This document shows positions 33,811-42,400 of a stretch of 64,000 nt of DNA, one piece after another. The stretch is from an uncultured Clostridia bacterium. Its GTDB lineage: Bacteria > Bacillota > Clostridia > Christensenellales > UBA1242. Position 1 is the first letter of the stretch, and each line of letters opens with the position of its first letter. A program made the position numbers and the translations under genes. The stretch lies in contig CAKVGK010000001.1 of NCBI GenBank assembly GCA_934747385.1, positions 124,001-188,000 of the forward strand, given 5' to 3'. The notes beneath the pieces are model-generated. The model made no database searches and was not told the DNA's origin. It worked only from the letters and a program-made list of their open reading frames with translations.

Positions 33811-34803
33811 TTAAACCTCATATTTTTTACTAATTTCTTTTAAGGTCTCTCTAATCTTGTCTCTTGTATATTCTGGGCTTAATACTTCCACATTCTTTCC
33901 ATATTGTATTGCCCAATAAATAAGTGCTTGTTCGTTGACTTTAAGTTCAGCAAACAATTCGCCACTCTTTTCTCTTATTTCTACCTTGTCGCCAAACCAA
34001 TCAATTATGTCATTTATTGCTTTTGCGTTATCAAGTTTTATCACTGCTTTAACCGATGCACCTGTCATCATATAGATGTGTTCGTTTATGTAATCATCCT
34101 GGTTAAAGTTTTCCATATTAGGCAAAGACTTTAATGATTTTACATCATCTTGCAAAATTTCAAGGTTGCTCATACACTCAATTTTATAGTTGGCCAAGTT
34201 GTCGTATTTATCGTAATTACAAACTAAGTAATATTTACCATTATTGTTTACAAGGAAATATGGATTCATCACAAACTTTCTGCCCTGCATTCTTGGTAGG
34301 AAGTTTTTTGTTGCGTCATATTCATTATATTGAAATGATACTTTTTTCCTTTGCTCGATTGCATCATCAAGTATTTCTATGTTTTTAAATATTTGTGTGC
34401 TACGCTTCCTTGAAATCTCTTCAACCTTGTAAATGTGTTTGTATTTTCTTTTATCAAACTTATTGCAACCTTTTGTTAATTTTTGAATAAGTTCTTTTGC
34501 ATCATTAGGCGCAATGCTTTTTGAAGAATAAACAGCATCCACCAGAAACATGACTTCCGAGTCATCAAAGTCTCTTTCTGCTAAATAACATCCATTTTTT
34601 CTTACCTTTTCAATTTTGTATCCATATTCTATTAAGGTGTCAATGTTTCTAGCGATTGATTTTACATTTGGCCTTATTCCATATAGTATATCAAGTTTTG
34701 AAACTATCTCCGTGTAAGTCATTAAGTGTTTGTCATCTGTGTAATCTTTTAGCACATCTAAAACATACAACAAAACTATTTTCTTATCGCTATCAGAAGC
34801 CAT
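33811..34803 (-). CDS. WYL-domain transcription regulator
   Basis: The 330-residue protein has an N-terminal winged helix (TYTEIVSKLDILYGIRPNVK, then SIARNIDTLIEYGY) and a WYL domain (KKVSFQYNEYDATKNF, then FVMNPYFLVNNNGKYYLVCN), with a C-terminal WCX-like part. WYL regulators sense nucleotides or single-stranded nucleic acid and are common in phage-defence and mobile loci. It starts 12 bases after a small membrane-protein gene. Confidence 0.88.
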   Translation of the reverse strand: MASDSDKKIVLLYVLDVLKDYTDDKHLMTYTEIVSKLDILYGIRPNVKSIARNIDTLIEYGYKIEKVRKNGCYLAERDFDDSEVMFLVDAVYSSKSIAPNDAKELIQKLTKGCNKFDKRKYKHIYKVEEISRKRSTQIFKNIEILDDAIEQRKKVSFQYNEYDATKNFLPRMQGRKFVMNPYFLVNNNGKYYLVCNYDKYDNLANYKIECMSNLEILQDDVKSLKSLPNMENFNQDDYINEHIYMMTGASVKAVIKLDNAKAINDIIDWFGDKVEIREKSGELFAELKVNEQALIYWAIQYGKNVEVLSPEYTRDKIRETLKEISKKYEV

Positions 34804-34815
34804 AGTTATCTCCTT

Positions 34816-35061
34816 TTAATCTTCATCATTAAAAATTGCATCGTATTCTTCGTATCTGTCAATATCATCTGCCGAAGGAATGATACTGCCACTAGAAGAT
34901 TTTGAACTTTTAAGTGTTTGCGCTGATGCAGTTCCTAGTGCCACAAGTCCAGCAATGCCTTTTATTATCAATTTGAAAATCCAAACAAATAAAATGATTG
35001 GCAAAATTGCAAGTAGGAATAGTCCAAAACCATCTCCACAATTACAATGACATCTTCTCAT
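34816..35061 (-). CDS. Small cysteine-rich membrane protein
   Basis: From ATG 35061, behind GGGAGG, the product has 81 residues: a short cysteine/histidine head (MRRCHCNCGDG), one or two membrane helices (LFLLAILPIILFVWIFKLI), and a serine-rich and acidic tail. It is the first gene of the WYL operon. Function is unknown. Confidence 0.65.
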   Translation of the reverse strand: MRRCHCNCGDGFGLFLLAILPIILFVWIFKLIIKGIAGLVALGTASAQTLKSSKSSSGSIIPSADDIDRYEEYDAIFNDED

Positions 35062-35076
35062 ATCTTTCCTCCCTTT

Positions 35077-35126
35077 ATTATACCATAATAATAGCATATT
35101 TCAAATCCAAAAAAATGGATTTCAAA
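35077..35126 (-). promoter_or_regulatory. Promoter of the WYL operon with shared dyad element
   Basis: TATAAT (35082-35077) is preceded at 16 bases by TTGAAA (35104-35099). Upstream, the 22-nt element at 35105-35126 repeats that of the lexA promoter with one difference, again followed after 8 bases by TGCTATTATTA. Confidence 0.65.
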
Positions 35127-35220
35127 ATGTTTTTTGCTAAATAACTTGTATTTTTTATTTATTTAAGGTTATTACACAACAAATTTTATGAGATAATTAT
35201 AAAACAGTATACTGGATATA

Positions 35221-35250
35221 AAAAAAGCAAGTCTATATTGCTTGCTTTTT
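35221..35250. terminator. Terminator after the complete rarA
   Basis: AAAAAGCAAG and CTTGCTTTTT form a perfect 10-bp stem with a 9-base loop directly after the rarA stop. The sequence between 35127 and 35220 shows no gene. Confidence 0.85.
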
Positions 35251-35251
35251 G

Positions 35252-36493
35252 TTATTCTGGTTTCTTAGGTTCTTTTCTTACAAAATACTTTCTATCTTTT
35301 AACGAATCTGGCAAGTATTGTTGTTTAACATAGCCACCATAATCGTGTGGATATTTGTAATATTTGCTTTGAGGTGTGTGGTTTCTTAAGTAAGGTGGAA
35401 TATTGTCATCAGGATGATTTTTTGCGTCATCTTGCGCCATATTCATAGCAGTTACCACCCTATTGTCCTTTGGTGATTCACACACATAAATTATCGCTTG
35501 AGTAAGTACCAAATTGCCTTCTGGCATTCCTAAATGGTCTAATGCATACAATGCGGCAACCGATTGCAACACGCAATTCGGAGCCGAGAGACCACAATCT
35601 TCCGCCGCATGACACAAAGTTCTACGAGCTAGTACCTGTGGTTCAATTCCACCTTCTATAAGCCTATTAGCATAATACAATGCCGCTGTTGAATCACTGC
35701 CACGAAGGCTCTTGCAAAATGCACTAAGTAAATCATAGTAAACATCTTCATTAAGGCTTGTTGCCTTTTTTTGTAGGCATTCTGCCGCAATTTCTTTGGT
35801 GATTACTGTTTCCCCTTCCTTGTTCATTGGTGTCGATATAGCCCCAAGTTCAAGCCCTGTTAATGCACTTCTAACATCGCCACCACAAGCCGATGCTATG
35901 TAGGTTAACGCATCATCATCTATTTTTATGTTGTAAACTTTAAGTCCTGTTTCAGATTCCATTGCTCTTCTTAAGACACACTTTACATCTTCTATACTTA
36001 GTTTCTTAAATTCAAAGACTGAGCAACGAGAAACTATTGCTCTTGTCATACTATAACTAGGATTTTCAGTTGTACAACCAATAAATATCAAATAGCCATT
36101 TTCTAGTGCGGCAAGAAGTGAATCGCTTTGTGCCTTTGACCATCTATGGCATTCATCAAGTAGCAAATAAGTCCTTTGTCCATATAATTGGAAATCGCTT
36201 TTTGCTTGTTCTATGACTGCTTTGACATCTGCTACACCACTTGATATAGCATTTAGTTTTACAAACTTTGAATTGCTTGTATCAGCAATGATACGTGCAA
36301 GTGTGGTCTTACCTGTTCCAGGTGGGCCATAGAATATTACACTAGGCACTCTTTTAGCTTCTATAAGTCTACGAAGCAATTTGCCTGGTCCTAGTATATG
36401 TTTTTGTCCGACAAATTCATCTAAGTTTTTTGGCCTCATTTTTTCAGCCAATGGTTTTTTGTCGCTATGTAAATTTTCAAATAAACTATCCAA
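35252..36493 (-). CDS. rarA: Replication-associated recombination ATPase RarA (element-borne, complete)
   Basis: The 413-residue AAA+ protein begins at TTG 36493, behind AGGAGG. It shows Walker A YGPPGTGKTTLA near residue 55, Walker B LLLDECHRWSKAQ near 110, a sensor segment IGCTTENPSYSMT, and the RarA C-terminal domain (LSAFCKSLRGSDSTAALYYA; YPHDYGGYVKQQYLP). RarA acts at stalled replication forks. A second, truncated rarA lies 0.7 kb upstream at 37186-38130 and is clearly more divergent from this one than a recent duplicate would be. Confidence 0.94.
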   Translation of the reverse strand: MDSLFENLHSDKKPLAEKMRPKNLDEFVGQKHILGPGKLLRRLIEAKRVPSVIFYGPPGTGKTTLARIIADTSNSKFVKLNAISSGVADVKAVIEQAKSDFQLYGQRTYLLLDECHRWSKAQSDSLLAALENGYLIFIGCTTENPSYSMTRAIVSRCSVFEFKKLSIEDVKCVLRRAMESETGLKVYNIKIDDDALTYIASACGGDVRSALTGLELGAISTPMNKEGETVITKEIAAECLQKKATSLNEDVYYDLLSAFCKSLRGSDSTAALYYANRLIEGGIEPQVLARRTLCHAAEDCGLSAPNCVLQSVAALYALDHLGMPEGNLVLTQAIIYVCESPKDNRVVTAMNMAQDDAKNHPDDNIPPYLRNHTPQSKYYKYPHDYGGYVKQQYLPDSLKDRKYFVRKEPKKPE

Positions 36494-37151
36494 TTCTGAT
36501 TAGCCTCCTGTTTCCATTGCATTTACCAAGTTGTTTACTTTCTTCGGTATAATCTATTTTCCCTTGGTCTAATAATCTTTGAACCACACCGATTCTTAAT
36601 GCCATTGTTAGATTGAAGTGTAATTCAATCTCTGCCTTAGTTCTAGGCTTTTGGCAATATTCTATCACACTTTGGTCTGTGAATTGTTCACAATCCATCT
36701 CAGCATTGAAGTATTTTTGATTGCAGTATGATGGTATGTCTGGGTGTGTCTTTTTAAGTTTACCACATTTTACAAGCATTTGAATATAATTTATTGCACC
36801 TTTTGTTTTGATGAATTTTTCTATCTCTCTTAAACCTTTTGGTTCTTTGCAGAATGTTAGTATCTCTTCCACTCTTTTAGGTGTTAAGGTGTCTGCCTTT
36901 TCATCAATCTCATCTAGCATTTCTTGTGTTACTTCAACCCTAGCATCAATGTATCTTTGGTTGTAGTATTGATTATGCTTGTGTGTATATTTTAACCTAC
37001 CGCTATTTATTAGTGGTTTTAATGTATATCCCCTAAGGGTATCTCTTGTTATATCTAATTTTGTATATTCTTTTATTTCATCAAGTGTACGTGGTTCTTT
37101 GCAGAACTCTACAATCTTATCTTCAAGTTGTTTTCTTTCGGTTTTGTCCAT
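36486..37151 (-). CDS. Repeated winged-helix protein at the element edge
   Basis: Starting at ATG 37151 gives 221 residues, although no strong ribosome binding site is seen and the open frame reaches 37250. Three similar segments recur: VEFCKEPRTLDEIKEYTK, LTFCKEPKGLREIEKFIK and IEYCQKPRTKAEIELHFN. Each is followed by a helix and a lysine-rich turn, suggesting three winged-helix repeats. The gene overlaps the element rarA by 8 bases. No function known. Confidence 0.65.
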   Translation of the reverse strand: MDKTERKQLEDKIVEFCKEPRTLDEIKEYTKLDITRDTLRGYTLKPLINSGRLKYTHKHNQYYNQRYIDARVEVTQEMLDEIDEKADTLTPKRVEEILTFCKEPKGLREIEKFIKTKGAINYIQMLVKCGKLKKTHPDIPSYCNQKYFNAEMDCEQFTDQSVIEYCQKPRTKAEIELHFNLTMALRIGVVQRLLDQGKIDYTEESKQLGKCNGNRRLIRIG

Positions 37152-37185
37152 ATTTTGTGGACAATACTTGATTTCTAGTGGAATT

Positions 37186-38130
37186 TCACGCACAATTTCT
37201 AAGCAATTTACTTTGCACAAAGGTGAACTCTTCTTCGCTTGCGTGAGCAATAAGTCGACGGCAAATTAAAAGAGGGTCACAGCCCGCTTCAATTAACCTA
37301 AAAGCGTAATACAATGCTGCGTCAGTGTCGCTGCCGCGCAAACTTTTGCAAAATGCACTAAGAATGTCATAATACGTATTTTCATCAACTGAAATAACCG
37401 GCTGTTGAATACACTGGCTGGCAACAAGTTTATCTATATGAATGCAGCCAGTCTTGTCAGGTTTTGTTGTTGTAACTGCCAATTCAAGAGCGTTATAACA
37501 ACTGCGCAAATCCCCATTTGCAAACATTGCAAAATGGTTTAATGCGTCTAAGTCTAATTTGATTTTTAATTTGCCATAACCGCGCTGCTCGTCTTTAATT
37601 GCTAAAAGTATTGCGTCTTTTAAATCATTAACGGTTAAAGGGAAGAATTTGAACACTCTGCATCTGCTGACAATAGCCGGTGTCATGCTGACGTGTGGAT
37701 TTTCGGTTGTTGTTCCAATAAATGTGATATACCCACGTTCTACTGCTTCAAGCACGCAGTCACTTTGCGCCTTGCTCCACCTGTGGCATTCGTCCAAAAT
37801 TAAAACCGTGTTTTTACCTGTCAGCTCAAAATGTTGTTTAGCCTGCTCAATTACTCGTTTTGCGTCAGCAACACCGCTTGACACAGCATTTAATTTAACA
37901 AATTCTAATTTTAGAGTGTTTGCAATTATGTAAGCCAAGGTAGTTTTGCCAACACCTGGAGGTCCATAAAAAAGACAACTCCCAAGCCTGTTAACTTGCA
38001 ATGCTCTCCTTATTAAACTATCTTTGCCAATAATGTGCGTTTGACCAATAAATTCATCTAAATTGCGTGCACGCATGCGCTCTGCAAGTGGTGTCATGTC
38101 AAACTCACTATCTTCCATTACTTTCGTCAT
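37186..38130 (-). pseudogene. rarA: Chromosomal rarA truncated by the mobile element
   Basis: The frame encodes the first ~300 residues of RarA (YGPPGVGKTTLAYII, LILDECHRWSKAQS, IGTTTENPHVSMT, LSAFCKSLRGSDTDAALYYA). After CRRLIAHASEE it departs from the family and ends FTFVQSKLLRNCA, about 110 residues early. The conserved C-terminal domain is lost. The junction at roughly 37225-37250 marks the right end of the integrated element. The complete element-borne rarA follows in the same direction. Confidence 0.85.
37225..37250. mobile_element. Right junction of the integrated prophage/element
   Basis: Chromosomal rarA similarity ends here in the codons after IAHASE. To the left lie element genes of different style; to the right is host chromosome. 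The exact attachment core cannot be fixed without the left junction, which is outside the window. Confidence 0.6.
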
Positions 38131-38169
38131 ACTATAATTATAACAAAAAATGTTAAATTTTCAAGTCAA

Positions 38170-38742
38170 TTAGTTAAAAAGTATGCGTTTTTTAACATTT
38201 TTGCAAAAATAATCAACAGAATATGAAAAATTATAATTATTTTGTTTTACTATCAAGTTCTCCCCTTGCGCGTTGATTTTCAAAACTTTAACAACAAATC
38301 TCAAAAATCTTTTAAGTTGTTTGCAATTGCGCAAGTCAAAAAGATTGTTAACAACCTCCAATTCGGCTTGGCGCTTTAAGGAGGACAAATCAAAGTCTTT
38401 TGAACATATGTTCAATTGTAAATATCTAAACAATTTGTTCTTGCCAAACAAAATTTCCACACTCCCACCAGCCTTAAAAAATAAGTAGTCCTTTTTTAAA
38501 AACACGTCAGTAATATTTTGAATACATATTTTTCTTTTTCCAGATTTTAAAAACGCTTTATCACCTATAGCCAAAACAGAACAATTCTCACATTTAATTT
38601 TGTGCTTGCGCTTTGAAAAAAAACAAATTTTGTCTTGTTCAAAATTTAATTCCGGCAAATCAAACACTTTATTTCTTTTTGCTTTAAGAGTTATAAACAC
38701 AAGGCAAATTGTTAATAAATAAATTGCAATATAAATTAACAT
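38170..38742 (-). CDS. Membrane-anchored protein of unknown function
   Basis: The 190-residue protein has an N-terminal membrane helix (MLIYIAIYLLTICLVFITL) and a cytoplasmic domain rich in Lys and Cys (FFSKRKHKIKCENCSVLAIG). No family is recognised. It lies 39 bases upstream of the truncated rarA on the same strand and has no obvious signal of membership in the element. Confidence 0.6.
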   Translation of the reverse strand: MLIYIAIYLLTICLVFITLKAKRNKVFDLPELNFEQDKICFFSKRKHKIKCENCSVLAIGDKAFLKSGKRKICIQNITDVFLKKDYLFFKAGGSVEILFGKNKLFRYLQLNICSKDFDLSSLKRQAELEVVNNLFDLRNCKQLKRFLRFVVKVLKINAQGENLIVKQNNYNFSYSVDYFCKNVKKRILFN

Positions 38743-38803
38743 AAATAAATATTTTCCTATAAAAAAATATTTAAAAACAAAACTAATATTTAAAAAATAT
38801 AAT

Positions 38804-38832
38804 TTGACAATTTTATAATTAAAATGTAAAAT
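38804..38832 (+). promoter_or_regulatory. Promoter of gapA
   Basis: TTGACA (38804-38809) and TAAAAT (38827-38832) are separated by 17 bases. A long leader of about 145 bases, extremely AT-rich and without obvious structure, leads to the gapA start. Confidence 0.75.
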
Positions 38833-38986
38833 TTATTTAATAGGTGTTAAATAATAAATACCTAAATTAAAAAAAATTATAAAAAATAATTAAAAAATTG
38901 AAAAAATACATTAATTCAACAAAAAAATACTATTTTTTATAAAATTTAATTTATTTTTGTAATTTTAAAAAATAAAAGGAAGGAAT

Positions 38987-40003
38987 ATGAAAGCAAAAAT
39001 TGGATTAAATGGTTTTGGAAGAATTGGAAGATTGATTATGCGTGCAAGCGTTGGTCGCGATGACGTGGAAGTTGTTGCAGTTAACGACCCATTCTTGACC
39101 CCTGATTACGCGTGCTATTTATATAAGTACGACACCGTTCATGGCAAGGCCGACAGTGAGTTGAAAGTTAGCGGCGAAGGGCTTAAACTCAATAATAAAA
39201 AAGTTGCATTCTTTGCAAAAATGAACCCAGAAGAAATCGATTGGAAAGGTGCTGGCGCGGAGTATATTATTGATTGTACAGGCAAATTCACCAACGCTGA
39301 TGACGCAATTCGTCACCTAAAAGGCGGGGCAAAAAAAGTTATCATAAGCGCACCTGGCAAAAACTGCCCAACATTTGTTTGTGGCGTAAATGAAGATAAG
39401 TATGAAAGCAGTATGACTGTTGTTTCAAACGCAAGTTGCACAACAAACTGCCTTGCCCCACTTGTTAAAGTTATTGATGACGTTTATGGCATTGAAGAAG
39501 GTTTAATGTCAACAATCCATTCAACAACTGCCACACAACTAACAGTGGACGGCGTGTCCAAAAAGGATTGGCGTGGCGGCCGTGCTGCAAGCGCGAACAT
39601 TATTCCAAGTTCAACAGGGGCTGCAAAAGCAGTTGGCGAAGTTTTGCCTCATCTAAAAGGCAAACTCACTGGCATGAGTTTTAGAGTCCCAACAATCAAT
39701 GTCAGCGTTGTTGATTTTACAGTTAAACTAAAAACGCCAACAACATATGAGCATATTTGCAAAACAATGAAAAAGTATAGTAAAGACATTATTCCAGACG
39801 TGCTTGGCTACACTGACGAACCTGTCGTTTCAAGCGACTTTATTGGCGACAAACACACTTGCATATTTGACGAAAAAGCCGGCATTATGCTCAGCCCAAC
39901 CTTTGTTAAACTTGTTGCATGGTACGACAATGAATATGGCTATAGTTGCAAATGCCTAGACCTTGCAAGCACCATGTTTAAAAAGGATCACGGCAAAAAA
40001 TAA
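38987..40003 (+). CDS. gapA: Glyceraldehyde-3-phosphate dehydrogenase
   Basis: The 338-residue glycolytic enzyme shows the NAD-binding GLNGFGRIGRLIMRA, the catalytic SNASCTTNCLAPL with its cysteine near residue 155, and WYDNEYGYSCKCLDLA near the end. It converts glyceraldehyde 3-phosphate and phosphate to 1,3-bisphosphoglycerate. Start ATG follows AAGGAAGG. It has its own promoter and terminator, so it is monocistronic here. Confidence 0.97.
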   Translation: MKAKIGLNGFGRIGRLIMRASVGRDDVEVVAVNDPFLTPDYACYLYKYDTVHGKADSELKVSGEGLKLNNKKVAFFAKMNPEEIDWKGAGAEYIIDCTGKFTNADDAIRHLKGGAKKVIISAPGKNCPTFVCGVNEDKYESSMTVVSNASCTTNCLAPLVKVIDDVYGIEEGLMSTIHSTTATQLTVDGVSKKDWRGGRAASANIIPSSTGAAKAVGEVLPHLKGKLTGMSFRVPTINVSVVDFTVKLKTPTTYEHICKTMKKYSKDIIPDVLGYTDEPVVSSDFIGDKHTCIFDEKAGIMLSPTFVKLVAWYDNEYGYSCKCLDLASTMFKKDHGKK

Positions 40004-40027
40004 GCCAAACAATCTTGTTTGAAAATA

Positions 40028-40053
40028 AAAAACTCACAAATGTGAGTTTTTTT
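40028..40053 (+). terminator. Terminator after gapA
   Basis: AAAACTCACA and TGTGAGTTTT pair directly and are followed by further T. It can also serve the convergent gene at 40071. Confidence 0.85.
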
Positions 40054-40070
40054 GTAACAATGATAAAATT

Positions 40071-40613
40071 TTAGCTGCCTGTGATATTGTAGTTTTTTAA
40101 CGCACCTTTGTAGATAACGCGCTTATCTCGCAATTTCAAAAAATCAATTGGTTTAATCACTTTTGGCAATTCCTGAGAATTTGATATCCCAAAGGCAGCA
40201 AGACAGGTGCGCACAAATTGTGAGCAATAAAAGCGCCTGCGTGGGGCAATGTTTGCTTTAAAAATCGCACAGAAAACGCCCCAGTAATTATAATGAAAAT
40301 TTGACTTATTGTTCTTCATATGTCCTATCAACATTTGAACATTTTTGTATTGTTCATCGCTAACCTTTAACTCCAAAACCAAAGCTTTTGTTTTATAAAA
40401 GCGTTTGAACGTTCCAATGCTTTTGCCCTCTTGCACAAAGCCGCCAATAAAAGGATTGTAAGGGTTAAGCCTTCCAAACGAATACATTTCTTCAAGTGTT
40501 GGGTCAAGCGATATTGACGAATGATTGTACTCCGCGCCAGTGAAAAACTTAAGAACACGTGAAAACATTGTTCCAGTTTGACTCAGCACCAAATAAACGC
40601 TTTTATTTTCCAT
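40071..40613 (-). CDS. Permuted papain-like amidase (YiiX/NlpC-P60 type)
   Basis: The protein (180 residues from ATG 40613; GTG 40631 is an alternative start) has an N-terminal His motif (AEYNHSSISLDPT) and a later Cys motif (RRRFYCSQFVRTCLAAFG), the order of circularly permuted papain-like enzymes such as YiiX. It may cleave an amide or thioester bond in envelope or lipid substrates. There is no signal peptide. No neighbour hints at its substrate. Confidence 0.7.
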   Translation of the reverse strand: MENKSVYLVLSQTGTMFSRVLKFFTGAEYNHSSISLDPTLEEMYSFGRLNPYNPFIGGFVQEGKSIGTFKRFYKTKALVLELKVSDEQYKNVQMLIGHMKNNKSNFHYNYWGVFCAIFKANIAPRRRFYCSQFVRTCLAAFGISNSQELPKVIKPIDFLKLRDKRVIYKGALKNYNITGS

Positions 40614-40818
40614 ACAACAAGATTCTATCACAAAAATGAAATTTTTTCAACTCAATCAACGAGTTTTATTGTTCACGAACAAAATTTACAATATATTTTA
40701 TTCGGTCAATACTTAAAAAAATTATTCATTTTGCAATTTGTTTCAATTTTTTTACGATTTTAAAAAATTCCATCTCTCAAGACTTTATTAAATTAATTTA
40801 AAAATTTTTAAAATTCCC

Positions 40819-40847
40819 TTGCCAAAAGCAACAAATTGTGATATTAT
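40819..40847 (+). promoter_or_regulatory. tRNA-Ser promoter
   Basis: TTGCCA and TATTAT are separated by 17 bases, 54 bases ahead of the tRNA. The same TTGCCA -35 precedes the tRNA-Leu promoter at 51210. Confidence 0.7.
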
Positions 40848-40900
40848 TAACAACGTATTCACATGTTATTACCAGTTTAAATTTGTGACAAAAATAAACT

Positions 40901-40989
40901 CGGAGGTTTGGCTGAGCGGTCTAAAGCACCGGTCTTGAAAACCGGCGAAGTGAAAGCTTCCTAGAGTTCGAATCTCTAAGCCTCCGCCA
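40901..40989 (+). tRNA. tRNA-Ser (anticodon TGA)
   Basis: The 89-nt sequence folds as a class II tRNA: acceptor CGGAGGT with GCCTCCG, anticodon loop CTTGAAA, a long variable arm, T-loop GTTCGAATC and encoded CCA. A weak A/T-rich hairpin with T-run follows at 40994-41019. Confidence 0.95.
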
Positions 40990-41318
40990 ATCAAAAAGCA
41001 CTATATTTAGTGTTTTTTTGTTGTTTGTTAAGATTTTATACAATATATAGAACTTTGTGAGTTGTGTAATTAAAGCATTTTGATTGCTTATAAACTCAGA
41101 ACAATTTTTTAGCGATAATAATTTTGTTAAATTTTCATATGGCTGTTAAAATTGCGTTAGAAATTTGTTAGAAATCAAATTTTTGTTAGAACTTTGTTAA
41201 ATAAAAATTGACGATGGCTAAGATAATTGAAACTAACAGAATAAAAAACAGGAACAAAGCATATTAAAGGCAGTGTTCCCTTTTTGTTAATTTCAAAAAT
41301 TATTTAGTCAGTGATTTA
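40990..41318. other. Non-coding spacer between tRNA-Ser and metK
   Basis: Apart from the hairpin after the tRNA and the terminator at 41243-41285 this AT-rich spacer shows only short TTTGTTAGAA-type direct repeats near 41145-41200. I see no gene or conserved structure. Confidence 0.6.
41243..41285 (-). terminator. Terminator after host metK
   Basis: On the minus strand GGAACA (41279-41274) pairs with TGTTCC (41256-41251) and is followed by TGTTTTTT. The long loop makes it moderate in strength. Confidence 0.6.
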
Positions 41319-42398
41319 TTATTTAATTTTTTCCCACGAAAATTCATTTCTCCCAAAATGACCGTAGCATGCGGTCTGCTTGTAAATTGGCTTTAACAAA
41401 TCCAGTTCTTTGATTATGTTGGAAGGGCTGAAATCAAAGTTCTCTTCCACATATTTATATATTTCTGCAATCGGTCTTTTTTCAGTGTTAAAAGTGTCAA
41501 TACTGATGGCAATTGGCTTGCTCAGCCCAATGCCATATGCCACCTGAATTTCGCATTTGTCTGCCAAATTGTGGGCAACAATATTTTTTGCAACAAACCT
41601 AGCGTAATACGCACCCGACCTGTCAACTTTGGTTGCATTTTTGCTTGAAAAGCAGCCTCCGCCAACTTTTGCCAAGCCGCCATAGGTGTCAACAACAATT
41701 TTCCTTCCAACACAGCCAGAATCTCCAAACGAACCCCAAATTGTGAACTTCCCGCTTGGATTGATAATGTAATCAGTGTTTAAAATGAAACTTTTATACT
41801 CTTTTAAAACCTCGTCCAAAACTTTTTCTTTAATAATTTTTTGAATTTCTTCAAGTTGCAGGTTTTTATCATGTGAAACAGAAATCAAAACAGTCGTTAT
41901 TTTGCTTGGCTTTTCATCATCATATTCAACAGTTACTTGGCTTTTTGCGTCGGCAAAAAAATCACTTCTAGTTCTTCTAAAAGCTTCGTATTGTTGCATT
42001 ATTTTGTGCGCAATAAGCACCGGCAGCGGCATAAATTCCTTTGTTTCATTAGTGGCAAACCCAAAAACTATGCCTTGGTCGTTTGCTCCAATCTCATCTT
42101 TCACAACCGCCTGATTAATGTCTGGACTTTGCTTGCTAATCTCCTTTATAATTTTAAATTCATTCTCGTAGCCAATATCTTTTAAAATCGCTCTGGCAAT
42201 GCCATCATAATCAATTTTTGCTTTGGTTGTTGCCTCGCCGTATACAAAAAGTTTGTCGTCTTTTATTGCACACTCAACAGCCATTTGAGAATTTGGGTCT
42301 TGTTTAAGCGCCTCGTCCAAAAATGCGTCTGCAATGAGGTCGCAAGTTTTGTCTGGATGACCAATATTCACACTTTCACTTGTTAAAATTTTTTTCAT
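41319..42398 (-). CDS. metK: S-adenosylmethionine synthetase (chromosomal)
   Basis: The 359-residue enzyme shows TSESVNIGHPDKTCD, GANDQGIVFGFATNE and GRKIVVDTYGG and is homologous along its entire length to the phage copy at 4643-5728. It is about 30 residues shorter than typical bacterial MetK, and the usual GGP-type loop reads IWGSFGDSGCVGRK. It is the second gene of a SAM-riboswitch operon, starting 2 bases after the 89-residue gene stop. Being chromosomal and better isolated, it is presumably the housekeeping enzyme. Confidence 0.96.
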   Translation of the reverse strand: MKKILTSESVNIGHPDKTCDLIADAFLDEALKQDPNSQMAVECAIKDDKLFVYGEATTKAKIDYDGIARAILKDIGYENEFKIIKEISKQSPDINQAVVKDEIGANDQGIVFGFATNETKEFMPLPVLIAHKIMQQYEAFRRTRSDFFADAKSQVTVEYDDEKPSKITTVLISVSHDKNLQLEEIQKIIKEKVLDEVLKEYKSFILNTDYIINPSGKFTIWGSFGDSGCVGRKIVVDTYGGLAKVGGGCFSSKNATKVDRSGAYYARFVAKNIVAHNLADKCEIQVAYGIGLSKPIAISIDTFNTEKRPIAEIYKYVEENFDFSPSNIIKELDLLKPIYKQTACYGHFGRNEFSWEKIK

Positions 42399-42400
42399 AT

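Noticed and set aside
17542..35126. The 22-nt repeat as attachment sites of a separate 17.5-kb element
   Set aside because: The match extends into promoter-like spacing and TGCTAT elements in both copies, and no integrase other than the small recombinase lies between; a shared promoter element is simpler. Kept as an alternative in the findings.
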